In this document: in pieces, positions 51,918 through 60,481 of the stretch | Numbering within the stretch: position 1 is the first letter of the stretch | How the letters are laid out: each line of letters starts with the position of its first letter | NCBI RefSeq assembly: GCF_041154505.1 | Contig: NZ_AP028672.1 | Coordinates: forward strand, 1,687,001-1,751,000 | Direction: 5' to 3' | DNA: 64,000 bases | Origin: Acidovorax sp. A79 | GTDB lineage: Bacteria; Pseudomonadota; Gammaproteobacteria; Burkholderiales; Burkholderiaceae_C | Program-made: the position numbers and the translations under genes | Notes under the pieces: model-generated | Told to the model about the DNA's origin: nothing | What the model saw: only the letters and a program-made list of their open reading frames with translations | Database searches by the model: none

Positions 51918-53663
51918 TTACAGAACGGCGGAATCCTCGCTCGCCCGTTGCGCCAGCAGAAGCTGCGCGACGTGGGCTGGCGCCACCGCCCGGGAGTACA
52001 GCCACCCCTGGTAGGCATCGCAGCCGTACTGCGCCAGCAGGCCCAGCTGTTCCGCAGTTTCGACCCCTTCGGCCACGACGTGCAAGCCCAGTGTCTTGGC
52101 CAGCACGATGATGGCCTGCACGAGGACCGCATCGCCGTTGCTGTGCAGCAGAGGGTGGATGAACTCGCGATCGATCTTGATCCGGGAGACCGGCAAGTGC
52201 TTCAGGTACGCCAGGGATGAATGGCCCGTGCCGAAGTCGTCAAGGGCGATGCACACGCCCAGCGCCTGCAGGCGGCACAGCACATCGCGGGCCTGCGCGG
52301 GGTCCGCCATGGCCTCGGATTCGGTCACCTCGATCTCCAGCAGGTCGGGCCGCGCGCCGTGGAGGGCCAGGCTGCGTTCGATCTGCTCCACCAGGTCGGT
52401 CTGGCGCAGCTGCTGCGCGGACAGGTTGATCGCCACGCGCAGCGGCAGGCCCGCCCGGTCCCATTCGGCGATCTGCTGGCACGCCGTGCCGATCACCCAC
52501 GCACCCACGGCAAGGATCAGGCCCGTCGCCTCCGCCACGGGAATGAAACGGGCCGGGGGAACCTCGCCCAGCTGGGGATCGGTCCACCGCAGCAACGCCT
52601 CCACCGCCTGGATGCGGCCGCTGCCCACCTCCACCTGCGGTTGGTAGTGCAGATGGAGCCCGCCATAGGCCAGGGCCAGCTTGAGGCGCTCGTGCAGTTG
52701 CAGCTTCTCCGCCATGCGGGCGCCCAGCGGCGGCTCGTAGAACGCGTAGTTCGCGCGGCCGGACTCCTTGGCGTGGTACATCGCCATGTCGGCATAGCGC
52801 ATGAGAGTGGGCGCATCCTGCGCGTCCCGCGGGTACACGGCAATTCCCAGGCTCGCGCCGAAATCGAGTTCAAAGCCATGCATCTGAAAGGGCTGGCACA
52901 GCGCCGCGAGGACCTGGGCGGCCACCTGTTCCACGTCGCGGACCTGCGCGATCTGCGGCAGCAGCACGGTGAATTCATCCCCGCCCAGCCGTGCCAGCGT
53001 ATCGCCGCCGCGCAGGACACTCTTGAGCCTGCGCGCCACTTCCACAAGCACCCGGTCCCCCGCGGCGTGTCCATAGCCGTCGTTGACGGCCTTGAAGTCG
53101 TCCAGGTCCAGCACCAGCAGCGCAAAGGAATGGCCGCCAAGCGCCGCTTCGGCAATGGCCTGCTCCAGCCGCTGGCCGAACTGCCAGCGGTTGACCAGGC
53201 CGGTCAGGGTGTCGTGCGTGGCCTGGAAGTGCATCTGGGCCTGCAGCCTGCGCACCTCCGAGATGTCGCGCACGAAGGCCACGGCCGTGCCGCCCTGCGC
53301 GTCGGTGTAGCCCAGGGCGATATCCACCGGCACGGACCGGCCGTCCTTGCGGGCGATCCACAGATCCCGCCCCATCCCCATGGGCCGGCGCGACGGCGAC
53401 TGGAAGTAGCTGTCCAGATGGCGCCCATGCGCTTCCCGCAAGGCGGGCTGCAGCAGGAGGCTGACGGGGCTGCCGCACAGCTCATCGGCCGCATAGCCGG
53501 AGATGGACTCCATGGCCGCGTTGGCCATGACGATGCGGCCGCCGCGGTCCACCAGCAGGATGCCGTCGGGGGCCGCGTTCGTGGCGGCCAGGATCAGCGC
53601 GCCCTCGTCGGCCGGTGAAAGGGGTGCCGCGGCCATCACCCCAGGTCCTTCTTCATTCTTCAT
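51918..53663 (-). CDS. PAS-GGDEF-EAL protein
   Basis: This is a soluble protein of 581 residues: one PAS domain (about 25-140), GGDEF (about 150-310) and EAL (about 325-570). Both catalytic parts are intact: LGGDEFTVLLP with RGGD inhibitory site, and VEALLRW, EVTESEAM, DDFGTGHSSL, IKIDREF, AEGVET. There is no membrane segment. Its input is probably a cytoplasmic redox, light or ligand cue via PAS. ATG 53663 is the first good start. It is the second c-di-GMP enzyme in the window, about 5 kb from the first. Confidence 0.93.
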   Translation of the reverse strand: MKNEEGPGVMAAAPLSPADEGALILAATNAAPDGILLVDRGGRIVMANAAMESISGYAADELCGSPVSLLLQPALREAHGRHLDSYFQSPSRRPMGMGRDLWIARKDGRSVPVDIALGYTDAQGGTAVAFVRDISEVRRLQAQMHFQATHDTLTGLVNRWQFGQRLEQAIAEAALGGHSFALLVLDLDDFKAVNDGYGHAAGDRVLVEVARRLKSVLRGGDTLARLGGDEFTVLLPQIAQVRDVEQVAAQVLAALCQPFQMHGFELDFGASLGIAVYPRDAQDAPTLMRYADMAMYHAKESGRANYAFYEPPLGARMAEKLQLHERLKLALAYGGLHLHYQPQVEVGSGRIQAVEALLRWTDPQLGEVPPARFIPVAEATGLILAVGAWVIGTACQQIAEWDRAGLPLRVAINLSAQQLRQTDLVEQIERSLALHGARPDLLEIEVTESEAMADPAQARDVLCRLQALGVCIALDDFGTGHSSLAYLKHLPVSRIKIDREFIHPLLHSNGDAVLVQAIIVLAKTLGLHVVAEGVETAEQLGLLAQYGCDAYQGWLYSRAVAPAHVAQLLLAQRASEDSAVL

Positions 53664-54025
53664 CCTTCATCGCGTCGGGCCCGGCCAGGCCCGTCCCCGC
53701 CGCCCCGCCACAATGGCAGGCGGTTGCGCCGGGTGGCGTCTACGTACAAGCGCATCGATGCCAGATTCCTTTGAAAAATGGATGTCACCAGAGCACCTTG
53801 CCGCGCACGGGGGCAAGGCGCATCGCATGGAGCCATCCGCCAGCGGCGGCACAGGCCCTGGGACCACTCTAGAGAATCACGCGGGCATTGGCATCCAGAT
53901 GGCCCCGACCAGGGCCTGCAACTTGCCGCGAATGTGACGTATGTCGCGTTCCTGCCCCCGGACGTGAGGCAAATCCACGACAAAAAGCCGGAGCAGGCGC
54001 CAGCAGCGCCCGGCGGCACATCCGG
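53664..54025. other. Intergenic region upstream of the PAS-GGDEF-EAL gene
   Basis: This 362-bp stretch follows the sco gene on the same strand. No gene, terminator hairpin or regulator site stands out. It should hold the promoter of the GGDEF-EAL gene. Confidence 0.5.
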
Positions 54026-54643
54026 TCAGCCTGCTTCCGCCAGCAGCGCCTTCACGTCGGACGCCAGGGCCTGCGCTCCGCTGCCATAGCGGTTGTAGAC
54101 GCGCAAGCGCCCTGCCGGGTCATAGACATAGCTGCCCGCCGAATGGTCCATGGTGTAGCTGGTGGGTGTCTTGCCGTCGACCTTCTTGTAGTAGATCTTG
54201 AAGTCCTTGGCGACGGCTGCCAGCTGCTCGGGCGAGCCGTACAGCGCCAGGAAGCTGGGGTCGAAGTTGGCCATGTAGGCCTTGAGCACCTCCGGCGTGT
54301 CGCGCTCGGGATCCACCGTCACGAAGATGCCCTGCAGGCGGTCGCCGTCCTTGCCCAGCATCTTCTTGACCTCGGCCAGCTCCTGCATGGAAGTGGGACA
54401 CACGTCGGGACATTGCGTGAAGCCGAAGAAGACCACCACCACCTTGCCCGCGAAGTCCTTGATGTGGCGCGCCTGGCCGTTGTGGTCGGTCAAGGGGATG
54501 TCGCGGGCATAGTCCGCGCCGGTGATGTCCACGCCGCGAAACTCTGCCTTTTTCTCGGAACAGGCACTGAAAATGCCCGCAGCGCTTATGGACAAAGCGG
54601 CAAAAGCTATCGTTTTAAGAGCACTTCTTTTGAGCATGGGCAT
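54026..54643 (-). CDS. sco: Sco copper-chaperone lipoprotein
   Basis: Sco delivers copper to the CuA site of cytochrome c oxidase subunit II. The protein has 205 residues. The lipobox FSAC (C28) ends a signal peptide, then comes a thioredoxin fold with the copper ligands C78xxxC82 (CPDVC) and H167 (MDHSAGS). The signal peptide (residues about 7-23) coincides with a dispersed repeat copy. Two in-frame ATGs at 54643 and 54637 are possible. It ends the assembly operon surf1, Sco-like, ctaA, ctaB, sco; it follows ctaB by 8 bp. Confidence 0.94.
   Translation of the reverse strand: MPMLKRSALKTIAFAALSISAAGIFSACSEKKAEFRGVDITGADYARDIPLTDHNGQARHIKDFAGKVVVVFFGFTQCPDVCPTSMQELAEVKKMLGKDGDRLQGIFVTVDPERDTPEVLKAYMANFDPSFLALYGSPEQLAAVAKDFKIYYKKVDGKTPTSYTMDHSAGSYVYDPAGRLRVYNRYGSGAQALASDVKALLAEAG
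54579..54624 (+). repeat. Two-hairpin dispersed element, copy 9 (encodes sco signal peptide)
   Basis: gcagcgcttatggacaaagc and aaaagctatcg match the consensus; hairpin 1 is CGCTT-ATGGACA-AAGCG and hairpin 2 is decayed. On the opposite strand it encodes KTIAFAALSISAAG of the Sco lipoprotein signal. Confidence 0.65.
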
Positions 54644-54651
54644 GGGCGGGT

Positions 54652-55554
54652 TCACAGCACGTAATGGTCCACCAGGAGGGCTGCAAACAGAGCGCTCAGG
54701 TGAATGAGGGAAAAGCGGAAGGTCTTGCGCGCGAGCGCGTCCGAGTAGTTGCGCCACAGCGCGAAGCCGTAGCCGCAAAAGCCTGCGCTCAGCACCACGG
54801 CGGCGGCCAGGTAGATCCACGAACTCATGCCGTAGACGAAGGGCATCAGGCAGCCCGCGAACAGGATCAGGGTGTACAGGAATACCTGCAGGCGGGTGAA
54901 CTCGTTGCCATGCGTCACCGGCAGCATGGGCAGGCCGGACTTGCGGTAGTCCTCCACCCGGTACAGGGCCAGCGCCCAGAAGTGGGGAGGCGTCCACAGG
55001 AAGATGATGAGGAACAGGATGAGCGCTTCCGGTCCCACATCGTTCGTCATGGCCGCCCAGCCCAGCACGGGGGGCATGGCGCCGGACGCGCCGCCAATCA
55101 CGATGTTTTGCGGCGTGAGGGGCTTGAGGATCACCGTGTAGACGACCGCATAGCCCACGAAGGTGGCGAACGTGAGCCACATCGTGAGCGGGTTCACCCA
55201 GAAATACAGCAACGCGGACCCCGCCGCGCACAGCACGGCCGAGAACAGCAGCGTCTGCGCGTTGGACAGTTCCCCCTTGGCCGTGGGGCGCCAGGCGGTG
55301 CGCTTCATCTTGGCGTCGATGCCCTGCTCCACGATGCAGTTGAAAGCGGCTGCCGCGCCGGCCACCAGCCACACGCCCGCGCACGTCAGGGCCATCAGCC
55401 CCAGCTGCGGTGCGGAAGGAAGCCCAGGCACGGCCAGCACCATGCCGATGAGCGCACAAAAGACGATGAGCTGGACCACACGGGGCTTGGTCAGCGCATA
55501 GAACTGCGACAGGCGCGAGGGCGGGGAAACAACGGCGGGGGCAGCAGCACTCAT
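54652..55554 (-). CDS. ctaB: Heme o synthase (protoheme IX farnesyltransferase)
   Basis: CtaB adds a farnesyl group to heme b, giving heme o, the precursor of heme a in the oxidase. It is an integral membrane UbiA-family protein with 300 residues and about nine helices. The prenyl-diphosphate-binding region is '[19 protein letters not shown]' and the second motif is '[16 protein letters not shown]'. It overlaps ctaA by 4 bp. Confidence 0.96.
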   Translation of the reverse strand: MSAAAPAVVSPPSRLSQFYALTKPRVVQLIVFCALIGMVLAVPGLPSAPQLGLMALTCAGVWLVAGAAAAFNCIVEQGIDAKMKRTAWRPTAKGELSNAQTLLFSAVLCAAGSALLYFWVNPLTMWLTFATFVGYAVVYTVILKPLTPQNIVIGGASGAMPPVLGWAAMTNDVGPEALILFLIIFLWTPPHFWALALYRVEDYRKSGLPMLPVTHGNEFTRLQVFLYTLILFAGCLMPFVYGMSSWIYLAAAVVLSAGFCGYGFALWRNYSDALARKTFRFSLIHLSALFAALLVDHYVL

Positions 55555-56729
55555 GCGGACACTCTCGATGCGCCCGATGGCGCGGAAAACTCTTGGGGCG
55601 CGGATGCCGCGCGGCTGGACACCAGGGCCCAGGTCAATACCACCGCCAGCGCCGCGGCGCCGCCGGTGTGCAGCACGGCGGCCACCAGCGGCCAGTCCAG
55701 AACCACGTTGGACAGGCCCGTGGCCAGTTGCAGCAGCGCAAGCCCCGCCAGCCAGCGGCACTGGGCGGGCAACACGTGCGCCCGCCGAAGGCCCCACCAC
55801 ACGATGCCCAACGCTGCGAGCACTGCATAGGCCATCAACCGGTGCGCATAGTGGATGGCCGTGAGACCGGCGAAGCTGATGTGGCTGCCATCCTGCAGCA
55901 TGCCCAGCGCGCGCCAGACCTGGAAACCCTGGCCAAAGTCCATCTCGGGCCACCAGCTCCCCTGGCAGGTGGGAAAGGTGGTGCACGCCAGCACCGCGTA
56001 GTTGGTGCTGACCCATCCGCCCAGCACCACTTGCAGGGCCACGAGCAAGCTGGTGGCGACCAGGCCCCAGCGCAGCCCCGTCGAGAGGCGCACGGGCGTG
56101 CGGCCCTGGGCGCGGTGGGTATGGCGAACCGCCTGCACGCACAGCAGCGCCAGCAGCACCAGCCCCCCGATGAGGTGCAGCGTGACGATGGCTGGAAACA
56201 GCTTCATCGTCACCGTCAAGGCGCCAAAGGCCCCCTGCAGGCAGACCCAGAACAGCGTGAAGGTGGGCCACCACGGGCTGACGGGAGGCCCCTCGTCCCC
56301 GTCGCGGCGGGCCTTGCGGTGCTGCACCCAGGCCGACACGGTGAGCACGATGATGAGCACGCCCACACCGGTGGCCAGGTAGCGGTGGATCATCTCGACC
56401 CAGGCCTTGCCATGGGTCACGGGGCCGGTGGGCATGGCCTGCTGGGCGGCGGAGATCTCGGTGTGTGCGCCCACGGGGCTGGCGCTGCCGTAGCAGCCGG
56501 GCCAGTCAGGACAGCCCAGGCCCGAATCGGTCAGGCGCGTGAAGGCGCCGAACAGCACCAGGTCGAAGGTCAGGAACAGGGTGAGCACGGTCAGCGCCTG
56601 CAGGCGCCGCATGGGAGAGCTGCCACGGTTGCGCAGGCCGACCCAGGCCAGGGGGCCGAGCGCTATCAGCACGCCCAGCAGCATGAGCCGGGCGATGGGC
56701 GCCAGATCGTAGAGCGGCTGGGCGTCCAT
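55551..56729 (-). CDS. ctaA: Heme a synthase (COX15/CtaA family)
   Basis: CtaA oxidises heme o to heme a. The membrane protein has 392 residues and about eight helices. [21 protein letters not shown] is the signature (with the Cys pair in the loop); heme-ligand histidines are in [20 protein letters not shown] and [14 protein letters not shown] 56729 overlaps the stop of the upstream gene (TGATG); a GTG one codon earlier is also possible. It works with CtaB. Confidence 0.95.
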   Translation of the reverse strand: MDAQPLYDLAPIARLMLLGVLIALGPLAWVGLRNRGSSPMRRLQALTVLTLFLTFDLVLFGAFTRLTDSGLGCPDWPGCYGSASPVGAHTEISAAQQAMPTGPVTHGKAWVEMIHRYLATGVGVLIIVLTVSAWVQHRKARRDGDEGPPVSPWWPTFTLFWVCLQGAFGALTVTMKLFPAIVTLHLIGGLVLLALLCVQAVRHTHRAQGRTPVRLSTGLRWGLVATSLLVALQVVLGGWVSTNYAVLACTTFPTCQGSWWPEMDFGQGFQVWRALGMLQDGSHISFAGLTAIHYAHRLMAYAVLAALGIVWWGLRRAHVLPAQCRWLAGLALLQLATGLSNVVLDWPLVAAVLHTGGAAALAVVLTWALVSSRAASAPQEFSAPSGASRVSA

Positions 56730-57472
56730 CACGGCTTTCCGGGGCGTCCGGCTTCATCCCAGGAAGACGACGCGCGCAACAGGCGTTCAAGATCCCGCTT
56801 GGCCTTGGCCGCGCCGGCCGTGTCCATCGCCGCAGGAAACCGCATCATCCAGTTGCCCATCGGGTCCACGACATACAGGTGCTCGGCGGACCGATGGCCT
56901 TCGGCGGGGGCCAGCCAGGCGCCCAGCGCGGCGCCGTCCACCCGCAGCACCGTCGCCTTCTGCAGGGCGGGCGCGAGCTCGGCCGGCACGCTGGCGGCAT
57001 CATTCACCAGCCAGACCCAGTCCACCCGGTCTTTTTCCTTGCCCAGGCTTTCGCGCAGCTGGCGCTGCAGGTACAGGTGCTTCTGGCAGTCCGCGTCGCA
57101 GGCACCGCCCGCCACGCTGACCAGGAGCCACTGCCCCTTCAGAGACGCCAGCGAAACAGCATTGCCGTCCAGCGACGTGGCGTCGACCTGCGGCATGGTG
57201 CGCTGGGGGTCGATCAGTTCGCCGTAGTTGCGGCGGCCCTCGGGGCGAACCACGTAGTAGGTGAAATACGAGGCGATGACCGGGGCCGCGCAGATGAGCA
57301 GGACGCCGAACATCTTCCATCGCCCATGGCGGGCACGCTGGGCCGTGGCCACGGCGCCGTCCGCCGGGGGCAGCGTGTGCACGGTAAGGCCCAGAGGGTG
57401 GTCCCCATGGGCCTCAGGCGGCAGGCTGGCTGCGCGGGCGAATGAAGCGTCGGACGATTTGGAACCAGACAT
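56729..57472 (-). CDS. Sco-like thioredoxin-fold membrane protein, oxidase assembly
   Basis: This protein of 247 residues has a cytoplasmic N-terminus (1-50), one membrane helix (about 53-72) and a periplasmic domain of thioredoxin-like fold. A Cx3C pair (C125, C129 in GGACDADCQK) and nearby histidines (H193, H198) sit where Sco proteins hold copper. It lies between surf1 and ctaA in an operon with overlapping genes, so a role in oxidase assembly is likely. It is longer and otherwise divergent from Sco; function is inferred. ATG 57472. Confidence 0.78.
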   Translation of the reverse strand: MSGSKSSDASFARAASLPPEAHGDHPLGLTVHTLPPADGAVATAQRARHGRWKMFGVLLICAAPVIASYFTYYVVRPEGRRNYGELIDPQRTMPQVDATSLDGNAVSLASLKGQWLLVSVAGGACDADCQKHLYLQRQLRESLGKEKDRVDWVWLVNDAASVPAELAPALQKATVLRVDGAALGAWLAPAEGHRSAEHLYVVDPMGNWMMRFPAAMDTAGAAKAKRDLERLLRASSSWDEAGRPGKP

Positions 57473-58187
57473 AGAGAAGTGCAATCAGGCCGCAGAGCCC
57501 GAACCATTGAAATGCGTAACCGTAATGCTTGTCGACGCCCGCGCCGACCACGGGCCAGTCGCGTTGCAGCCCCTCGCCTGCTTCGCCCGTCTGCAACACC
57601 GTGAGGTTGGCGAGCGCAAGACCGGTTTCGGTGCGGAACGCTGCCAGGTCGAGATTTTGCCGGATGCGGGAAGACCCCTGTGCGCTATCGGCCCCCTGGA
57701 AGTCATACAGGCGCGAAGGCGGGAGCGCCACGCGGCCCTGCACGCGCACCACCTGGTCCTGCACGGTCTGCACCCGCGGCAGCTGCGTGCGGTCCTGGAA
57801 GTTGCGGGCGGCCCAGCCACGCTGCACCAGCACCACCGCGCCGCTGCCTTCGGCCAGCTGCAGCGGTGTCAGCACGAAAAACCCGGGGCGGCCGTGCATC
57901 TGGCGGTTGTCAAGGTACACGGTGTGCTCCGGCAGCCACCGGCCTTCCAGCACCACGGCACGGTGCACGAGCGCTGCCGCATCCGGCTGCGCCGCGGCTG
58001 CGAGCAGCGTTGGGGCGTCGACGGCGGGCATGCGGCCACGCTCCTCCAGCATGGCTTGCAGGGCCTCCTTCTCCGCGGCGCGCGACAGCTGCCAGCGGCC
58101 GAGCGAGGCCGTGGCCAGCATGCCGGCCACCGCAGCAAGGGTGATCAGCCAGAAACGCAGGCCCAGGGGACGACGTGACACTGTCAC
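57414..58187 (-). CDS. SURF1 family cytochrome oxidase assembly protein
   Basis: SURF1 helps insert heme a into oxidase subunit I. The membrane protein has 257 residues with helices at both ends (about 10-28 and 225-245) and a periplasmic domain between. 'LGRWQLSRAAEKEAL', 'GRWLPEHTVYLDNRQMHGRPGF' (split across the conserved motif) and 'LVQRGWAARNF' are family marks. The start is GTG 58187 with GGAG 11 bases upstream. It overlaps the next gene by 59 bp and is divergent from DUF2909 (15 bp between starts). Confidence 0.92.
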   Translation of the reverse strand: MTVSRRPLGLRFWLITLAAVAGMLATASLGRWQLSRAAEKEALQAMLEERGRMPAVDAPTLLAAAAQPDAAALVHRAVVLEGRWLPEHTVYLDNRQMHGRPGFFVLTPLQLAEGSGAVVLVQRGWAARNFQDRTQLPRVQTVQDQVVRVQGRVALPPSRLYDFQGADSAQGSSRIRQNLDLAAFRTETGLALANLTVLQTGEAGEGLQRDWPVVGAGVDKHYGYAFQWFGLCGLIALLYVWFQIVRRFIRPRSQPAA

Positions 58188-58202
58188 AGGATAATGTTCT
58201 CC

Positions 58203-58424
58203 ATGAAATACCTCGTAGTGGTGGCGTTCATCGCCATTCTGGCCAGCCTGGCCTCCGCCCTGTTCTTCATGATGCGCAATGGCCGCAATGACAAGGCCAA
58301 GGGCAGCCACATGGCCAAGGCACTCGCGGTGCGCGTGGGGCTCTCCATCGTGCTCTTCCTGTGCATCCTGGTGGCGTGGAAACTGGGCTACATCCAGCCC
58401 ACCGGCCTGCCGGCCTCCCGTTGA
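58203..58424 (+). CDS. DUF2909 twin transmembrane protein
   Basis: This protein of 73 residues has two membrane helices (MKYLVVVAFIAILASLASAL and LSIVLFLCILVAWKLGYIQ) and a short basic loop between. It fits the DUF2909 'twin transmembrane' family found in cytochrome oxidase clusters of betaproteobacteria. The function is unknown. It is the only plus-strand gene in the cluster, sharing a promoter region of 15 bp with SURF1. A strong bidirectional terminator follows. Confidence 0.85.
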   Translation: MKYLVVVAFIAILASLASALFFMMRNGRNDKAKGSHMAKALAVRVGLSIVLFLCILVAWKLGYIQPTGLPASR

Positions 58425-58488
58425 CCGGGGCCATGAAGCGGCAGTGGCCCAAGCCCCCGCATACCCCCTTCTCATCCCGCCCTGGCCC

Positions 58489-58529
58489 TGCCAACAAAAA
58501 AAGCGCCGCGAGGCGCTTTTTTGTTGGCA
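58489..58529. terminator. Bidirectional terminator between DUF2909 and ctaE
   Basis: TGCCAACAAAAAAAGCGCC and GGCGCTTTTTTGTTGGCA pair around GCGA, with A- and T-rich arms on both sides. It serves the convergent DUF2909 (plus) and ctaE (minus). Confidence 0.9.
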
Positions 58530-58539
58530 GCGTGCCTGG

Positions 58540-59421
58540 TTACATCCAGTAGACCAGCACGTACAGGCCCAGCCACACCACGTCCACGAAGTGCCAGTAC
58601 CACGCGGCGCCTTCGAAGCCGAAGTGCTTGTCCGCGGTGAAATGTCCCTTCTGCAGGCGCAGCGTGATCACCAGCAGCATCAGCATGCCCAGGAACACGT
58701 GAAAACCGTGGAAGCCCGTGAGCATGAAGAACGTGGAGCCGAACACGCCGGAGCTGAGCTTGAGGTTCAGGTCGGTGTAGAGATGGAAATACTCGTAGCC
58801 TTGCACCAGCAGGAACACGAAGCCCAGCAGCACCGTGGCCCACATGAAGCCGATGGTCTTGCCACGGTGGTTTTCGCGCAATGCATGGTGGGCAATGGTC
58901 AGCGTCACGCCCGACGTCAGCAGCAGCGCCGTGTTGATGGTGGGCAGCCAGAAGGGGCCCACGGTCTGGAAGGGTTCGACGATGCCGGCCGGCGAGGCGG
59001 TGGCACCGGCGGCAAGGCTGGGCCAGACCGCCTTGAAATCGGGCCACAGCAGCGCGTTGTCCAGGCTGCCCAGAGCGGGCACCGAGTGCGAACGCGCCCA
59101 CCACAGTGCCGTGAAGAACGCGCCGAAGAACATCACTTCCGAGAAGATGAACCAGCTCATGCTCCAGCGGTACGACAGGTCGATCTTGTGGCCGTACAGG
59201 CCGCCTTCGCTCTCGCGCACCGCATCGCCGAACCACTGGTACAGCGTGAACAGCCACCACACCAGGCCCAGTGCCAGGGAATACTTGCCCCAGTCGTGGC
59301 CATTGATCCACTGGCCCGCGCCCAGAATGACGAAGAACAGACCGGTTGCCGCCATCACCGGATGACGCGACTCTGCGGGTACATAGTAGTACGGGGTTCC
59401 GCCGTGGGTTGATGCACTCAT
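58540..59421 (-). CDS. ctaE: Cytochrome c oxidase subunit III
   Basis: Subunit III of the proton-pumping oxidase. The integral membrane protein has 293 residues with about seven helices: SWFIFSEVMFFGAFF, FWLPTINTALLLTSGVTLT, FHGFHVFLGMLM and WYWHFVDVVWLGLYVLVY. It ends the coxB-coxA-ctaG-ctaE operon on the minus strand, before a strong terminator. The start MSASTHGGTPYYYVP is typical of beta-/alphaproteobacterial subunits. Confidence 0.97.
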   Translation of the reverse strand: MSASTHGGTPYYYVPAESRHPVMAATGLFFVILGAGQWINGHDWGKYSLALGLVWWLFTLYQWFGDAVRESEGGLYGHKIDLSYRWSMSWFIFSEVMFFGAFFTALWWARSHSVPALGSLDNALLWPDFKAVWPSLAAGATASPAGIVEPFQTVGPFWLPTINTALLLTSGVTLTIAHHALRENHRGKTIGFMWATVLLGFVFLLVQGYEYFHLYTDLNLKLSSGVFGSTFFMLTGFHGFHVFLGMLMLLVITLRLQKGHFTADKHFGFEGAAWYWHFVDVVWLGLYVLVYWM

Positions 59422-59489
59422 TTCAGCTCCTGACTCTCAAAATCTTTGTTTTCGGCTTTGTTGTTGCGGATACGGTTCCAGCAACCCAT

Positions 59490-59714
59490 TCACACGACCC
59501 AGTTCACCAACGCGATCAGGCCGATCACCAGCAGAAAGACGGCCACCAGCCCCACCACGATGATATGCAGCGGGTTGAGCTTTTCGACATCCTGCTGGTA
59601 CTCGCTGCCCTTGCGCAGACCTATCAGCGACCAGGCCACCGCCCGCACCGTGCGCAGCAGCGATCCCTTGCGCTCGTGGGGCTTCACCACCGGCTGCTCC
59701 ACTGGCGTATTCAT
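59490..59714 (-). CDS. DUF2970 small membrane protein
   Basis: This protein of 74 residues has a basic N-terminal half with VRAVAWSLIGLRKGSEYQQD and a C-terminal membrane helix (IIVVGLVAVFLLVIGLIAL). It belongs to DUF2970, found between ctaG and ctaE in betaproteobacteria. It overlaps ctaG by 4 bp, so it is translated with it. An assembly or small-subunit role is likely from position; unproven. Confidence 0.88.
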   Translation of the reverse strand: MNTPVEQPVVKPHERKGSLLRTVRAVAWSLIGLRKGSEYQQDVEKLNPLHIIVVGLVAVFLLVIGLIALVNWVV

Positions 59715-60346
59715 GAACCCGCTCCCGCCGCTGGAGAGACCAGGGGCGCGGACAGGCCCACGGCGGCAGTGGACTGCGGTGCTGCCGGCGTCTTGCCACC
59801 CACCTCGAAGAACGTGTAGGACAGCGTGATGGTCGTCACGTCCTTGGAAATACGCGGATCAATCACAAATGCCACGGGCCATTCCTTTTTTTCTCCAGGC
59901 TCCAGCGTGTACTGGTTGAAGCAAAAGCACTCCAGCTTGTTGAAGTGCGCCGCGGCCTGGCGCGGTGCATAGCTCGGTATGGCTTGCGCAGCCATGCGGC
60001 GGTTCTGCACGTTCTGGAACTCGTACATCACGGTCGTCAGCTCGCCCGGGTGCACCTGCACCGAACGCTGGGCGGGCTTGAAATCCCACGGGCCGCGCGC
60101 GTTGGCGTCGAACTCCACCGTGATCGTGCGGGTCTTGTCCACCTGCGTGTTGCCCGGTACTTTGACATCCTTGCCGGCCACGCCGTTGCCGGGCACCTGC
60201 CGCTCGGACAGCGACAGGATGTTGATGCCCGTCATCTCGCAGATGTGCTTGTAGATGGGGATCAGCACATAGCCGAAGGCGAACATGCCGGCCGCGATCA
60301 CGACCAGCTTGCCGACCATCTTGGCGTTTTCGCGGTGCAGGCTCAT
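59711..60346 (-). CDS. ctaG: Cytochrome c oxidase assembly protein CtaG/Cox11
   Basis: Cox11 delivers copper to the CuB site of subunit I. The protein has 211 residues: one N-terminal membrane anchor (about 10-31) and a periplasmic immunoglobulin-like domain with the copper-binding CFCF motif in KLECFCFNQYTLEPGE. The C-terminal tail after residue 190 is Pro/Ala-rich. It follows a 38-residue protein and precedes DUF2970. Confidence 0.96.
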   Translation of the reverse strand: MSLHRENAKMVGKLVVIAAGMFAFGYVLIPIYKHICEMTGINILSLSERQVPGNGVAGKDVKVPGNTQVDKTRTITVEFDANARGPWDFKPAQRSVQVHPGELTTVMYEFQNVQNRRMAAQAIPSYAPRQAAAHFNKLECFCFNQYTLEPGEKKEWPVAFVIDPRISKDVTTITLSYTFFEVGGKTPAAPQSTAAVGLSAPLVSPAAGAGS

Positions 60347-60359
60347 GGCAGGTGCGGGC

Positions 60360-60476
60360 TCAGCGGGACAGCAGAACGACCTTGACCATGAACCCGACGA
60401 AGAACACCACCGCGACGGACGCCAGGATCAGCGCCATCCGCAGGTTGCTCTTTTTCTGTTCGGGTGTCATGGGCAT
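60360..60476 (-). CDS. Cytochrome oxidase small assembly protein (38 residues)
   Basis: This short protein begins MPMTPEQKKSNLRMALIL and forms one membrane helix (to VVFFVGFMVKVVLL). Similar short proteins lie between coxA and ctaG in many betaproteobacteria and are annotated as small oxidase assembly proteins. The start ATG 60476 is 5 bp after the coxA stop; a second ATG two codons later is possible. It is too short for usual gene finders. Confidence 0.78.
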   Translation of the reverse strand: MPMTPEQKKSNLRMALILASVAVVFFVGFMVKVVLLSR

Positions 60477-60481
60477 GGTGT

